A stretch of 41,566 bases of DNA from Erythrobacter sp. ANT-B3C2 (lineage in GTDB: Bacteria > Pseudomonadota > Alphaproteobacteria > Sphingomonadales > Sphingomonadaceae): contig LXQI01000033.1 of NCBI GenBank assembly GCA_001683845.1, positions 31,204 through 72,769 on the forward strand, read 5' to 3'. Every line of letters starts with the position of its first letter. The first letter of the stretch is position 1. This document shows positions 24,203 to 32,256 of this stretch, piece after piece. Position numbers and translations under genes: made by a program. The notes beneath the pieces were generated by a model. It searched no databases, was not told where the DNA came from, and was given only the letters and a program-made list of their open reading frames with translations.

Positions 24203-25402
24203 GGCAAGGTGCTCACCCGCAGCGGGTTGCAGGCGGGCGGGGTGCGCTGTGTGGACGGGATGATCGCCGAAGTGGGCGAGATCACGCCGCACGAGGGCGA
24301 CCAGCTGGTCGATGCCGGCGGGTTGCTGGTGGCGCCGGGGCTGGTCGATTACGGCGTCTTCGCGGTCGACAAGCCGGCGTTCCATTTCGGCGGCATCACC
24401 CGCGCTGCGCTGATGCCCGACCGGCCGCCGCCGCTCGATCATCCCGCGCGGGTGCGCTTCGCCGCGCAGAGCGGCAAGCCCGATTTCTGGGTCCACCCGC
24501 TCGCCGCGGCCACCATCGGCCTCGAGGGCGAGCGGCTGGCCGAGCTGGCGCTGATGCGCGATGCCGGCGCGCGCGGCGTCGCCACCGGGCGACGCTGGAT
24601 CGGCGATAGCGGAGTGATGCTGCGGCTGATGCAATATGCCGCGATGCTGGGGCTGGTGGTGGTCGCGCATTCGGAGGATGCCGGGCTCATCGGCAACGCC
24701 GCCGCCACCGCGGGCGAGATGGCGACGCGGCTCGGCCTGCCCAGCGCGCCGGCCGAGGCCGAGGCGCTGGCGGTGGCGCGCGATATCGCGCTGGCCGAGA
24801 TGGCGGGCGCGCGGCTGCACCTGCGCCAGGTCACCACCAGCGCCGCGCTCGATCTGGTGCGCGCCGCCAAGGTACGGGGGCTGGCGGTGACCGCCGGTGT
24901 GACCCCGGCGCATTTCATGCTTTCGGACCTCGCGTTGCAGGATTTTCGCACCTTCGCCCGGCTTTCCCCCCCGTTGCGCGAGGAGGCCGATCGGCAGGCG
25001 GTGTTGGCGGCAATCGGCGATGGCACAATCGATTTGGTCGCCAGCGGCCACGATCCGCGCGGGCCGGAAGACAAGCGCCTGCCCTTTGCCGATGCCGCGC
25101 CGGGCATGGCGGGTGCCGAAACGCTGCTGGCGATGGTGCTGACGCTGGTGCGCGATGGCGTGATCGGGATCGAACGCGCCTTCGAGCTGCTCGCGCGCAA
25201 TCCGGCCCGGCTGCTCGGGGTGGAGGCGGGCGAGCTGCGGCCGGGTGCAGAGGCGGATATCGCGCTGGTCGATCCGGTGCGGCCGTGGGTGGTCGATTCG
25301 TCGCGGATGGCCGCTGCAGCGGGAAACACGCCATTCGACCGCCAGCCGGTGGAGGGTCGCGTGACCGCGCTGTGGAAGGGCGGGGTGGCGGTGGAGAGCT
25401 GA
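24170..25402 (+). CDS. pyrC': Dihydroorotase-like protein with degenerate metal site (PyrC'-type ATCase partner)
   Basis: A 410-residue amidohydrolase-fold protein next to pyrB, annotated in relatives as dihydroorotase. The catalytic metal ligands are not kept. The HxH after the first strand is replaced by YGVF (61-64, in APGLVDYGVFAVD). The ligand His of the LHIAHVST-type motif is Gln (LHLRQVTT), and TDHAPH reads SGHDPR. AHSED, VTPAHF and the GMAGAETLL segment remain. In Pseudomonas, pyrC' encodes such an inactive partner required for the PyrB holoenzyme, and this is the best inference here. A true dihydroorotase must then be elsewhere in the genome. The start is GTG 24170 by GTGA overlap. 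An in-frame extension back to 23975 exists but reads out-of-frame pyrB. Confidence 0.88.
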   Translation: MRQQRALTIIGGKVLTRSGLQAGGVRCVDGMIAEVGEITPHEGDQLVDAGGLLVAPGLVDYGVFAVDKPAFHFGGITRAALMPDRPPPLDHPARVRFAAQSGKPDFWVHPLAAATIGLEGERLAELALMRDAGARGVATGRRWIGDSGVMLRLMQYAAMLGLVVVAHSEDAGLIGNAAATAGEMATRLGLPSAPAEAEALAVARDIALAEMAGARLHLRQVTTSAALDLVRAAKVRGLAVTAGVTPAHFMLSDLALQDFRTFARLSPPLREEADRQAVLAAIGDGTIDLVASGHDPRGPEDKRLPFADAAPGMAGAETLLAMVLTLVRDGVIGIERAFELLARNPARLLGVEAGELRPGAEADIALVDPVRPWVVDSSRMAAAAGNTPFDRQPVEGRVTALWKGGVAVES

Positions 25403-25420
25403 TCGGGTGCAAAAACGCGC

Positions 25421-25448
25421 TTGCTACTGCAACCCATTCGCATTAGCT
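25421..25448 (+). promoter_or_regulatory. Candidate Fur-type operator upstream of bfd
   Basis: An imperfect palindrome TTGCTACTGC-N8-CGCATTAGCT: GCTACTGC and the reverse complement of GCATTAGC agree at 7 of 8 positions around the centre. Arms with GC-TA-TGC character are typical of Fur-family boxes in alphaproteobacteria. It ends 27 bp before the bfd start, where repression by an iron regulator would make sense. Assignment to Fur rather than Irr is inference. Confidence 0.45.
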
Positions 25449-25475
25449 AGGTGGCTCACCGAGAGCCATCGCCCC

Positions 25476-25670
25476 ATGTTCATCTGCGTCTGCAATGCCA
25501 TCCGGGAATGCGAGTTGCGCCGTGCGGCACAGGGCAGCGGGGCGGATGTGGAGGCTGTCTACGCCCGGCTCGGCAAGCGCCCGCAGTGCCGCCAGTGCCT
25601 CGACGATGCCGAGGCGATCGTGTTCGAGGAGCGCGCATTGGCCTGCCACGGACAGCTGCGCGCCGCCTGA
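25476..25670 (+). CDS. bfd: Bacterioferritin-associated ferredoxin Bfd
   Basis: A 64-residue [2Fe-2S] protein that donates electrons to bacterioferritin so that stored iron is released. The four cluster cysteines are in CVCNAI and RPQCRQC, with the expected CxC...CxxC spacing of the BFD domain. The start at ATG 25476 gives the family beginning MFICVCNAI; the open frame extends to 25407 without similarity. It lies 131 bp before bfr with a terminator between them, so part of bfr expression may be independent. The palindrome at 25421-25448 suggests iron-dependent control. Confidence 0.93.
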   Translation: MFICVCNAIRECELRRAAQGSGADVEAVYARLGKRPQCRQCLDDAEAIVFEERALACHGQLRAA

Positions 25671-25692
25671 TCCGCTTCTGAGAGGCACTCGC

Positions 25693-25718
25693 AAACCCCA
25701 GCTTTTCTGCGGTTTTTT
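25693..25718 (+). terminator. Intrinsic terminator after bfd
   Basis: Stem AAACC-C-CAG with CTG-C-GGTTT (one C/C mismatch), loop CTTTT, followed directly by a T-run (six T including the stem end). It lies 22 bp past the bfd stop and probably separates or attenuates bfd from bfr. Confidence 0.65.
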
Positions 25719-25801
25719 GGCCTTTACCCCTTGTCAATTGGCCGGCGAGCGGCACATGGTGAACCGCATAAAGGGGATCACCCCGACGCCGGAGACCACC
25801 C

Positions 25802-26293
25802 ATGAAGGGCGACCCAACCACGATCGAGTTCCTGAACAAGGCGCTCACCAACGAATTGACCGCGATCAACCAATATTGGCTGCACTACCGCGTGCTGCAC
25901 CATTGGGGCGTGCGCCGGCTGGCCGATTACGAGCGGCACGAATCGATCGACGAGATGAAGCACGCGGACGTGCTGGCCGAGCGAATCCTGGTTCTCGATG
26001 GCCTGCCCAACTTCCAGGCGATCAATCGGCTGAAGGTGGGCGAGACGGTCGAGGAGATCCTGCGCGCCGATCTGGGGCTGGAGGAGGAAGCGATCCCGCT
26101 GCTGCGCGAGGCAATCGCGCATTGCGAGACGGTCCATGATTACGTCAGCCGCGAGATCTTCCGCCGCATCCTCGAGAACGAGGAGGAGCATGTCGATTTC
26201 CTCGAAACGCAGTTCGACATGATCGCCCGCATGGGGCTGGAGAACTACGTCCAGCTGCAATCCCGCCCGGCCGATTCGAACGAACAGGGGTAG
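25802..26293 (+). CDS. bfr: Bacterioferritin
   Basis: Subunit of the 24-mer iron-storage cage with heme at subunit interfaces. The 163-residue length is standard. Ferroxidase residues are visible: E18 in TNELTAINQY, E51 and H54 in HESIDEMKHAD, and E127 and H130 in ENEEEHVDFL. The heme ligand Met52 is present, so this is a bacterioferritin and not a ferritin. The C-terminal tail (from about 150) is polar and variable. It pairs with bfd upstream, and both are likely iron-regulated. It is convergent with der, separated by a GC-rich hairpin. Confidence 0.95.
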   Translation: MKGDPTTIEFLNKALTNELTAINQYWLHYRVLHHWGVRRLADYERHESIDEMKHADVLAERILVLDGLPNFQAINRLKVGETVEEILRADLGLEEEAIPLLREAIAHCETVHDYVSREIFRRILENEEEHVDFLETQFDMIARMGLENYVQLQSRPADSNEQG

Positions 26294-26316
26294 GCGCCGC
26301 CTGTCGGCGGGGCGCC
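26293..26316. terminator. GC-rich hairpin between convergent bfr and der
   Basis: GGCGCCGCC (26293-26301) pairs with GGCGGGGCGCC (26306-26316), with a two-G bulge and a TGTC loop. No T-run follows, so it may act as a bidirectional barrier rather than a classical intrinsic terminator. Confidence 0.4.
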
Positions 26317-26348
26317 GCGCGCGTCTTTCGAACGGGGCGCTGTGACGG

Positions 26349-27737
26349 TCAGCTGTCGCTGTCGAAGGGGTTCTTAGGGCTTCTCAGCATCAGCCGTACC
26401 GGCACCGCGCCGAAGCCCAATTCCCGCCGGATACCGTTGACGAGATAGCGCTCATAGCTGGTCGGCAGATCCGTCAGGCGGGTGCCGAACACCACGAAGC
26501 GAGGCGGGCGCGAGCCCACCTGGGTGATGTAGCGCAGCTTGATCCGCCGGCCGCCAGGTGCGGGCGGCGGATTGGCCTCCAGCGCATGATCAAACCAGCG
26601 ATTGAGCGCGGCGGTCGGCACGCGGCGGCTCCATTGCTCGCGCAGGTCGAAGGCGGCCTGCATCATCGTATCGAGCCCCTTGCCGGTGATCGCCGAGACG
26701 GCCAGCAGCGGCACACCGCGCAGCTGCGCCAGCCCTTCCTCCAACGCGGCGCGGATGCCGTTGAACAGGGCACTCGGCTCGGCGGCGATATCCCATTTGT
26801 TGATCGCCACCATCAGCCCGCGCCCTTCCTCCACCACCATGCTGGCGATCTTGAGGTCCTGCACCTCCAGCCCGCGGGTGGCATCGAGCAGCAGCACCAC
26901 CACCTCGGCATAATCGACTGCGCGCCGCGCATCCTGGACCGAGAGCCGCTCCAGCTTGTCGTCGATCTTGGCTTTCTTGCGCATGCCCGCCGTGTCGACC
27001 AGCCGCACGGCGCGCTCGTCCCCGCTGGCCGGATCGCGCCATTGCCAGTCGATGGAGATGGCATCACGGGTGATCCCGGCTTCGGGGCCCACCACTTGCC
27101 GCTCCTCGCCCAGCAGCCGGTTGACCAGCGTGGACTTGCCGGCGTTGGGCCGGCCGACGATGGCCAGCTGCAGCGGCGCGCGCAAGCGATCCTCCTCGCT
27201 CTCCTCCCCAGGCTCTTCCGCCTCGGGCTGGAGTGCGGCAATCAGTGGCACCAGCGCCTCGTAGAGATCGGCCACCCCCTCGCCATGCTCGGCCGAAAGC
27301 GCGATCGGCTCGCCGAGCCCTAAAGCATAGGCTTCGTTGATCCCCGTATCGCCCGCACGGCCCTCCGCCTTGTTGGCCACCAGCACCACCGGTACCGAGG
27401 CCGCGCGCAGCCAGCGGGCGATCTCCTCGTCGAGCGGGGTGAGGCCCGCGCGCGCGTCGATCACGAACAAAGCGGCGTCGGCGCCCTTCAGCGAAGCTTC
27501 GGTCTGCGCGCGCATCCGGCCGGGCAGGCTGGCGGCATCGTCTTCCTCCCAACCCGCGGTGTCGACCGCCTGGAATTCGAGACCCAGCAGCCCCGCTTCG
27601 CCGAAGCGGCGATCGCGGGTAACGCCGGGCTGGTCGTCGACCAGCGCGAGCCGCTTGCCGACCAGCCGGTTGAACAGGGTCGATTTGCCGACATTGGGGC
27701 GGCCGACGATGACCACCTGGGGGAGCGGTTTGCGCAT
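26349..27737 (-). CDS. der: Ribosome biogenesis GTPase Der
   Basis: Essential GTPase with two tandem G domains, needed for 50S subunit maturation. The 462-residue product has the first G domain with GRPNVGKSTLFNRL (P-loop, about 12-25), GVTRDR (G2), DTAGW (G3) and NKAEG (G4). The second G domain has GRPNAGKSTLVNRL, GITRDA, DTAGMRKKAK and NKWD. A KH-like C-terminal domain ends with RRELGFGAVPVRLMLR. The start MRKPLPQVVIVGRPN at 27737 is preferred over the ORF beginning at 27815, whose N terminus is not family-like. Der follows the glyoxalase gene on the same strand after 74 bp. Confidence 0.96.
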   Translation of the reverse strand: MRKPLPQVVIVGRPNVGKSTLFNRLVGKRLALVDDQPGVTRDRRFGEAGLLGLEFQAVDTAGWEEDDAASLPGRMRAQTEASLKGADAALFVIDARAGLTPLDEEIARWLRAASVPVVLVANKAEGRAGDTGINEAYALGLGEPIALSAEHGEGVADLYEALVPLIAALQPEAEEPGEESEEDRLRAPLQLAIVGRPNAGKSTLVNRLLGEERQVVGPEAGITRDAISIDWQWRDPASGDERAVRLVDTAGMRKKAKIDDKLERLSVQDARRAVDYAEVVVLLLDATRGLEVQDLKIASMVVEEGRGLMVAINKWDIAAEPSALFNGIRAALEEGLAQLRGVPLLAVSAITGKGLDTMMQAAFDLREQWSRRVPTAALNRWFDHALEANPPPAPGGRRIKLRYITQVGSRPPRFVVFGTRLTDLPTSYERYLVNGIRRELGFGAVPVRLMLRSPKNPFDSDS

Positions 27738-27811
27738 GGCTGGTGAGGTGGAACGCGAGGGCCCGCTTGGCAAGCGATCAGATTTGAAGGAGGGCTCTCC
27801 GGCCGCTGCGC

Positions 27812-28252
27812 TCACCAGCTGCCGGTGTTCTCCATGCTCGCCCAGGGCTCGGCCGGTGGCAGGTGTTCGCCCCGCTGGAGGATCTCGACGGAGATGCCAT
27901 CGGGCGATTTGGCGAAAGCCATGTGACCATCACGCGGAGGGCGATTGATGGTGTGGCCAGCGTCCAGCAGCCGCTGGCAGGTCTGGTAGACATTGTCGAC
28001 GCGGTAGGCGAGGTGGCCGAAATTGCGACCGCCGGTGTAGCTCTCGGCCGGGCTGCCATCCCCGGGCGGCCAATTGTACGTCAGCTCCACTTCGGCGAGG
28101 CCCTCCTGCCCCGGTGCGGCGAGGAAGACGAGCGTGAAGCGGCCCTTCTCGCTTTCCTTGCGGCGCACCTCCTCCAGACCGAGCAGGCGGAAGAAGCCGA
28201 CGCTCGCCTCGAGATCGGTCACGCGGATCATCGTGTGAAGGTACTGGATCAT
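27812..28252 (-). CDS. gloA: Lactoylglutathione lyase (glyoxalase I), VOC superfamily
   Basis: Converts the hemithioacetal of methylglyoxal and glutathione to S-lactoylglutathione. The 146-residue product starts LHTMIRVTDLEASVGFF, like GloA, with metal-ligand His6. The remaining ligands are Glu in VELTYNWPP, His in NFGHLAYRVDN and Glu in GISVEILQRGE. A start at 28252 is chosen because a good GGACGGAG site precedes it and the product then begins as the family does; an open extension to 28291 is arginine-rich. It is encoded just upstream of der. Glyoxalase activity is expected, though VOC paralogues vary. Confidence 0.88.
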   Translation of the reverse strand: MIQYLHTMIRVTDLEASVGFFRLLGLEEVRRKESEKGRFTLVFLAAPGQEGLAEVELTYNWPPGDGSPAESYTGGRNFGHLAYRVDNVYQTCQRLLDAGHTINRPPRDGHMAFAKSPDGISVEILQRGEHLPPAEPWASMENTGSW

Positions 28253-28397
28253 CGGCAGCTCCGTCCTGCGGTGGCGGCGAGGAGAGGGCATGCGGGCCGC
28301 ACCGGCTCTCGGGGTGCCCTAGAAGCAGAAGCGGCGCTTCTTCAAGCGCGCTTACAGGACCGGGTGCAAGCGGGTGCGCCGGCGCCGGACAGTGTAA

Positions 28398-28424
28398 AGG
28401 CCCGCGCCGTCTCCGGCACGGCCT
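28398..28424 (-). terminator. Intrinsic terminator of the TorF-like porin gene
   Basis: On the minus strand AGGCCGTGCCG pairs with CGGCGCGGGCCT around a GAGA loop (one bulged G, one G/T pair), followed by a short TTTA. It begins 20 bp after the stop of the porin-like gene. Confidence 0.55.
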
Positions 28425-28444
28425 CCCCGGAACCATTCAGCCGA

Positions 28445-29182
28445 TCAGAAGCCGGCGGAGAGCGAGAACACGATCGCGTCGTCGGTGAACTCGTAGTCAC
28501 CCGGCAGGTAATCGCCCTCGGCCCCGACATAGGCTACCCCCAGCGAAACGTTCTGGGTCAGCGCGTAATCGATGCCGACCGACCAGTCCCACGCCTGGTT
28601 GTTGTCGGTGAAGGTCAGGAAACCGTCGGTGTAGCCGACATGCGCTGCCAGCGAGACCGGCGTGCCGGGAACACCCACTCCGGCATCGGCGAAGACGTAG
28701 AGGTTGTCGCTGCCGGCGAGCGAATCCTGCTCGGGCGCATAAGCGAGGCCGACCGTCAGCTCGCCCGGGCCCAAGCGGAAGCCGGCCGAGGCGTAGGCCT
28801 CGACATAATCGAAATCGCCCTCGGGCGCGTTGGGGAAAATGTAGTAGATGGCGCCGACATCGACCGAGAGGCCGGGCATCATTTCAGCCGACCAGCCGGC
28901 GTAGATGTCGAGCTCGATGTTGCCGTAGCCGAGCGTGTCCTCGTCAAGCGAGGAACCCCAGGTGCCGACATAGAAGCCGCTCGAATGGGCCGCATCGATG
29001 CCGCCCTGGATGGCGATGTCGCCCCCCGAAAGGTCGACCCCGCGGAAGCGGTATTCGGAAACGACGGCGGCATTGGCCGAAAGCGTCAGCTCGCCGGTGC
29101 CATCCTGGGCAAGAGCGGGAAGGGCGAAAACGGCGCCCGCAACGGCGCTGGCATTCAACAGGCTGCGAACGGACGAAAACAT
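28445..29182 (-). CDS. TorF family putative porin (TIGR02001-like outer-membrane protein)
   Basis: A 245-residue exported protein. The signal peptide is about residues 1-25 (SVRSLLNASAVAGAVFALPA, then LAQ). The mature protein alternates polar and aromatic residues typical of outer-membrane beta strands and ends in the porin-like FSLSAGF with a terminal Phe. The N-terminal strand VVSEYRFRGVDLSGGDIAIQ is the family hallmark, with GIDAAHSSGFYVGTWGSSL following. The function is unknown; a small barrel or channel is inferred. The start at 29182 has a strong GAGGGAGA ribosome site. It is followed by an intrinsic terminator and is transcribed alone, divergently from the metallophosphatase gene. Confidence 0.85.
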   Translation of the reverse strand: MFSSVRSLLNASAVAGAVFALPALAQDGTGELTLSANAAVVSEYRFRGVDLSGGDIAIQGGIDAAHSSGFYVGTWGSSLDEDTLGYGNIELDIYAGWSAEMMPGLSVDVGAIYYIFPNAPEGDFDYVEAYASAGFRLGPGELTVGLAYAPEQDSLAGSDNLYVFADAGVGVPGTPVSLAAHVGYTDGFLTFTDNNQAWDWSVGIDYALTQNVSLGVAYVGAEGDYLPGDYEFTDDAIVFSLSAGF

Positions 29183-29478
29183 GGGCAATCTCCCTCGAAA
29201 ACGGTGGATCAGACTTGCCTCGTCCCTCCTGCGCAGCAGGTCGGCCCTCGTGAACGGTGCCTTGGTTTCCGCAACTGCGTCATCGATCTGTCGTATTACA
29301 CTGCAATGCACAAGATTGGCTGCAGGCAGCGCGACATTTGCGACACCGTGTGTTGTGTACGCGCAACATTCATGCAGTGGTCACCATTACGGCTTTAGTC
29401 GGCGCGCGCCGCGGGTGTACACTTGCCCGTCCCGGCGTTGCCGCTAGAGACCCTGCCACCAAGGCCCGCTCACCTCTC
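29183..29478. other. Divergent intergenic region between porin-like and phosphatase genes
   Basis: This 296-bp stretch holds the starts of two divergent genes and so should contain both promoters. It is less GC-rich around 29280-29395. No convincing -35/-10 pair could be fixed, and no protein or RNA gene was recognised. Confidence 0.4.
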
Positions 29479-30285
29479 ATGCTGAACACTTTTCGCCAGA
29501 TCTTCGGCCGCAATGGCGCCGCTTCGCACCCTGCCGCCTGTGTGCCGCCGGGACGCCGAATCTATGCCGTGGGCGACGTGCACGGCCGGCGCGACCTGTT
29601 TGATGCGCTGCTCGGGGCAATCGAGGAGGACGATGCCGCCTCTGCCCCGGCTGAAACCACCATCGTGCTGCTGGGTGACCTGGTGGATCGCGGGGCGGAT
29701 AGCGCCGGGGTCATTGCCCGCGCCCGCGAACTTTGCGGCCGGCGGGACACCCGCATCCTCGCCGGCAACCACGAGGAGATGTTCCTCGACAGCTTCGATA
29801 ATCTCGACACCTTCCGCCATTTCCTGCGCCATGGCGGGCGGGAGACGGTGCTCAGCTACGGCGTCGATCGGCGCCGCTTCGCCGACGCGACGATGGATGA
29901 AGCGCAGGCGCTGATGCGCGAGGCGGTGCCCGCCGAGGATATCGCCTTCCTCGCCTCCTTCGAGGATCACCTCGCGATCGGCGGCTATCTGTTCGTCCAT
30001 GCCGGGATCGATCCCACCGTGCCGCTGGCGGAGCAGCGGCAGAAGGACCTGCGCTGGATCCGCGAGCCGTTCCTCTCGCACACCGGGCCGCACGAGCATG
30101 TGGTGGTGCACGGGCACACGATCGTCCCGGCGGTGGAGAATCGCGGTAACCGGATCGGCATCGATACCGGCGCCTATTCCTCCGGGCGGCTGACGGCGGT
30201 GCGGCTGGAGGGCGAGACCCGCCGCTTTATCGAGGCGGCCGAGGGCAAAGGCAGCATTGCGGTGCGGACGCTCGCCACCGCCTGA
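29479..30285 (+). CDS. Metallophosphoesterase (PPP-type serine/threonine phosphatase-like)
   Basis: A 268-residue calcineurin-like phosphoesterase. The dimetal signatures are all present: GDVHGRRDLFDALL (GDxHG), LLGDLVDRGADS (GDxxDRG) and LAGNHEEMFL (GNHE). The later His ligands are in FVHAGIDP and VVHGHTIV. This is the bacterial phage-lambda-like PPP subgroup that includes PrpA/PrpB, which dephosphorylate proteins or small phosphoesters. No signal peptide is present. ATG 29479 is preferred over the ORF start at 29257 because the upstream part is cysteine-rich noise over the intergenic region. RNase P RNA lies convergently 17 bp downstream. Confidence 0.87.
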   Translation: MLNTFRQIFGRNGAASHPAACVPPGRRIYAVGDVHGRRDLFDALLGAIEEDDAASAPAETTIVLLGDLVDRGADSAGVIARARELCGRRDTRILAGNHEEMFLDSFDNLDTFRHFLRHGGRETVLSYGVDRRRFADATMDEAQALMREAVPAEDIAFLASFEDHLAIGGYLFVHAGIDPTVPLAEQRQKDLRWIREPFLSHTGPHEHVVVHGHTIVPAVENRGNRIGIDTGAYSSGRLTAVRLEGETRRFIEAAEGKGSIAVRTLATA

Positions 30286-30302
30286 GCGCGCGAAAATCAG
30301 GT

Positions 30303-30703
30303 GCCAGGGGGCCTGTAAGCCGGGTTCTGTCTCCGCCTTGCAGCGGAGGGCAGCCATTCATCTCGGCGGCCGGTTGCCCGGCGCGCTCTAGCAACCAACC
30401 CGGGCTCTCGGGGCGAAACACCCCTGCCGGTCCGCAAGCGGACCGGCGCGAGACCCCTATTCGGTCTTGCTCCGGGTGGGGTTTGCCGTGCGGGCCCCGT
30501 TGCCGGCGCCCCGGTGCGCAATTATCGCACCCTTTCACCCTTGCCTGTGGGCACAAGGCCCCATCGGCGGTCTGCTCTCTGTGGCACTGTCCCTGACGCC
30601 GCACCCGAAAGCGCGGCGCCGGCGGGCGTTACCCGCCACCCTTGTTTCGTGGAGCCCGGACTTTCCTCGACACGTCAGTGCCGCGGCTGCCCAGCCCCCT
30701 GGC
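30303..30703 (-). ncRNA. rnpB: RNase P RNA, bacterial type A
   Basis: Catalytic RNA of the tRNA 5'-processing enzyme. On the minus strand it begins with CCAGGGGGCTGGGCAGCC. The conserved GAGGAAAGTCCGGGCTCC follows, then GACAGTGCCACAGAGAGCAG and GGTGAAAGGGTGCGAT. It ends with CAGAACCCGGCTTACAGGCC and CCCTGG. The 5' CCAGGGGGC pairs with the 3' GCCCCCTGG to form helix P1, which fixes the ends to within a few bases. A TTTT stretch lies just past the 3' end. It is encoded 77 bp downstream of the amidase on the same strand. Confidence 0.95.
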
Positions 30704-30780
30704 GGTGCGGGCCATAGGCGCAAAGGGTGGAACAGCCAAGTCGCGCCGCGCAGCCGGTTCGCGCCCGGTTTGCCCGGCGC

Positions 30781-31533
30781 TCAGCGGGCAAGGCCCCGGT
30801 CGCGGTCGAGCAGCAGCTGGAACAGCATGGCGCGCAATTCGCCATCGATCTCCCCGTCGATCCGCCGTGGGCGCCAGCGCCGCTGGAACGCCTCCACAGC
30901 CTTGCGCCCCTCGGTGATATCGTAGCCGAAGCGCTCCAGCGCGAGGTAGAAGGCTCCGTCATTGTCGAACGGGTCGCCCAGCTCCAGCTTCTCGGGCCGT
31001 ACCAGGCACAGCCGGTATCCGGCCAGCCGGTCCCACGGAAACAGCTCGCCCGGGTCGATCTTGCGCGCCGGGGCGACGTCCGAATGGCCGACCACGTTGG
31101 AGCGTGGGATGTCGTGCGCGCGGGCGATCCGGTGCAGCAGCGGCACCAGCGCCTCGAACTGCGGTTCGGAAAACGGGCGATAGCCCAGCGCATGGCCGGG
31201 ATGATCGAGCTCGATGCCGACACTTGCCGAATTCACGTCCCGCAGGCCGCGCCAGTAGCTCGCGCCGGCGTGCCAGGCGCGCTTTTCCTCGGGCACCAGC
31301 CGGATCACCTCGCCCGCCTCACTGATAAGGTAATGCGCGCTGACCTTGCTTTCGGGGTCGCACAGCCGGGCGCGCGCGGCCTCGGCGCTTGCCATCTCGG
31401 TGTAGTGGAGCACGATCATCGTCACCGGCAGCGCCCGCTCGTCCCAATTGGGCGAGGGCGAGTGGCGGTGGACCAACTCGTCTCCCGTCTCCTCCGGGGC
31501 GCCGCTGCCGGAGAGCGGCTCAGCCATCGCCAT
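30781..31533 (-). CDS. N-acetylmuramoyl-L-alanine amidase, AmpD/AmiD type
   Basis: A zinc amidase (amidase_2 domain) that cuts the bond between N-acetylmuramic acid and the stem peptide during cell-wall recycling or turnover. In the 250-residue product zinc ligands appear in MIVLHYTEM and in VVGHSDVAPARKIDPGELFP. WHAGASYWRGLRDVNSASVG carries the tryptophan-histidine substrate region. The last 70 residues (after about 180) form a small domain with AVEAFQRRWRP, as in AmiD-like enzymes with a peptidoglycan-binding end. No signal peptide or lipobox is evident. The start overlaps the end of chpT by 14 nt; the third codon (ATG 31527) is an alternative start. Cotranscription with chpT is likely. Confidence 0.9.
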   Translation of the reverse strand: MAMAEPLSGSGAPEETGDELVHRHSPSPNWDERALPVTMIVLHYTEMASAEAARARLCDPESKVSAHYLISEAGEVIRLVPEEKRAWHAGASYWRGLRDVNSASVGIELDHPGHALGYRPFSEPQFEALVPLLHRIARAHDIPRSNVVGHSDVAPARKIDPGELFPWDRLAGYRLCLVRPEKLELGDPFDNDGAFYLALERFGYDITEGRKAVEAFQRRWRPRRIDGEIDGELRAMLFQLLLDRDRGLAR

Positions 31534-32164
31534 CGCGCAGCATCGCGCCCAGCACCAGCGCCTCGCTCGCCAGCGAATGCTGCAGCTCGCCGCCGTTCTC
31601 CTCGGCCAGCAGGCGGATCAGCACGGCGGGCGCGGTGCGGGCGGTGGCGGCATCCTCGGCGATCTCGCCGGACAAGGCGCGGCCGATCTCCGCATCGAAG
31701 GCGATGCGCGGCCCGGTCGCGCGCACCGCGATCTCGGTCTGCCCGCCGGTGTGTTCGGCCCCGATCGCCAGCGTGCCGCCGCGCACCAGCGAATCGAGCC
31801 CGATCGCGCCAAGATTGAGCAGCACCTTAGCGGCGGCCTTGGAGAGCATCGCCGGCTCGACCGCCCATTCGAGGGTGAGCCGGCCATTGTCGGCGGCAAG
31901 CCCCGCGAGCAGCTCGCGCAGCTCTTCGGCCGTCACCGATTGGCCGCTCCCGCCCGCGGCGCCGAAGGCGAGGCGGAAGAACTTCAGCCGTGCCGCGCTG
32001 GCCCTTGCGCCCTGCTCGACCAGTTCGAGGCATTGCGCGCGCATGGCGGAATCCTTTTCGGAGGCCATCAGCTCGAGCCCGTTGCCCAGCGCGCTCACCG
32101 GGCTCAGCAGATCATGGCACAGGCGCGAACACAGGAGGGCGGCAAAGTGGGTGGAGGCGGTCAT
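31520..32164 (-). CDS. chpT: Histidine phosphotransferase ChpT
   Basis: Phosphorelay protein that passes phosphate from the hybrid kinase CckA to CtrA and CpdR in alphaproteobacterial cell-cycle control. The 214-residue product begins with the dimerisation helix carrying the phosphorylated histidine H17 in CSRLCHDLLSPVSALGNGLE. A degenerate histidine-kinase-like ATPase fold follows that lacks intact ATP-binding N, G1 and G2 boxes, as expected for ChpT. CckA, CtrA and CpdR are not in this window, but ClpXP, which CpdR targets to CtrA, is encoded at 39043-41242. Its stop overlaps the amidase start. Confidence 0.88.
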   Translation of the reverse strand: MTASTHFAALLCSRLCHDLLSPVSALGNGLELMASEKDSAMRAQCLELVEQGARASAARLKFFRLAFGAAGGSGQSVTAEELRELLAGLAADNGRLTLEWAVEPAMLSKAAAKVLLNLGAIGLDSLVRGGTLAIGAEHTGGQTEIAVRATGPRIAFDAEIGRALSGEIAEDAATARTAPAVLIRLLAEENGGELQHSLASEALVLGAMLRDGDG

Positions 32165-32256
32165 TCGGGTGTTCGCAAACTCTCGTCAGGCAGGGTCACG
32201 GCGGGTTTCGGGCCGAAGCGGGAAGCCAACAGCGGGCTGGAACGCCCTCTCCCCCT

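Noticed and set aside
29290..29310. TAATACGAC on the minus strand resembling a T7 promoter
   Set aside because: Only nine bases match, the rest diverges, and no phage context exists. A chance match.
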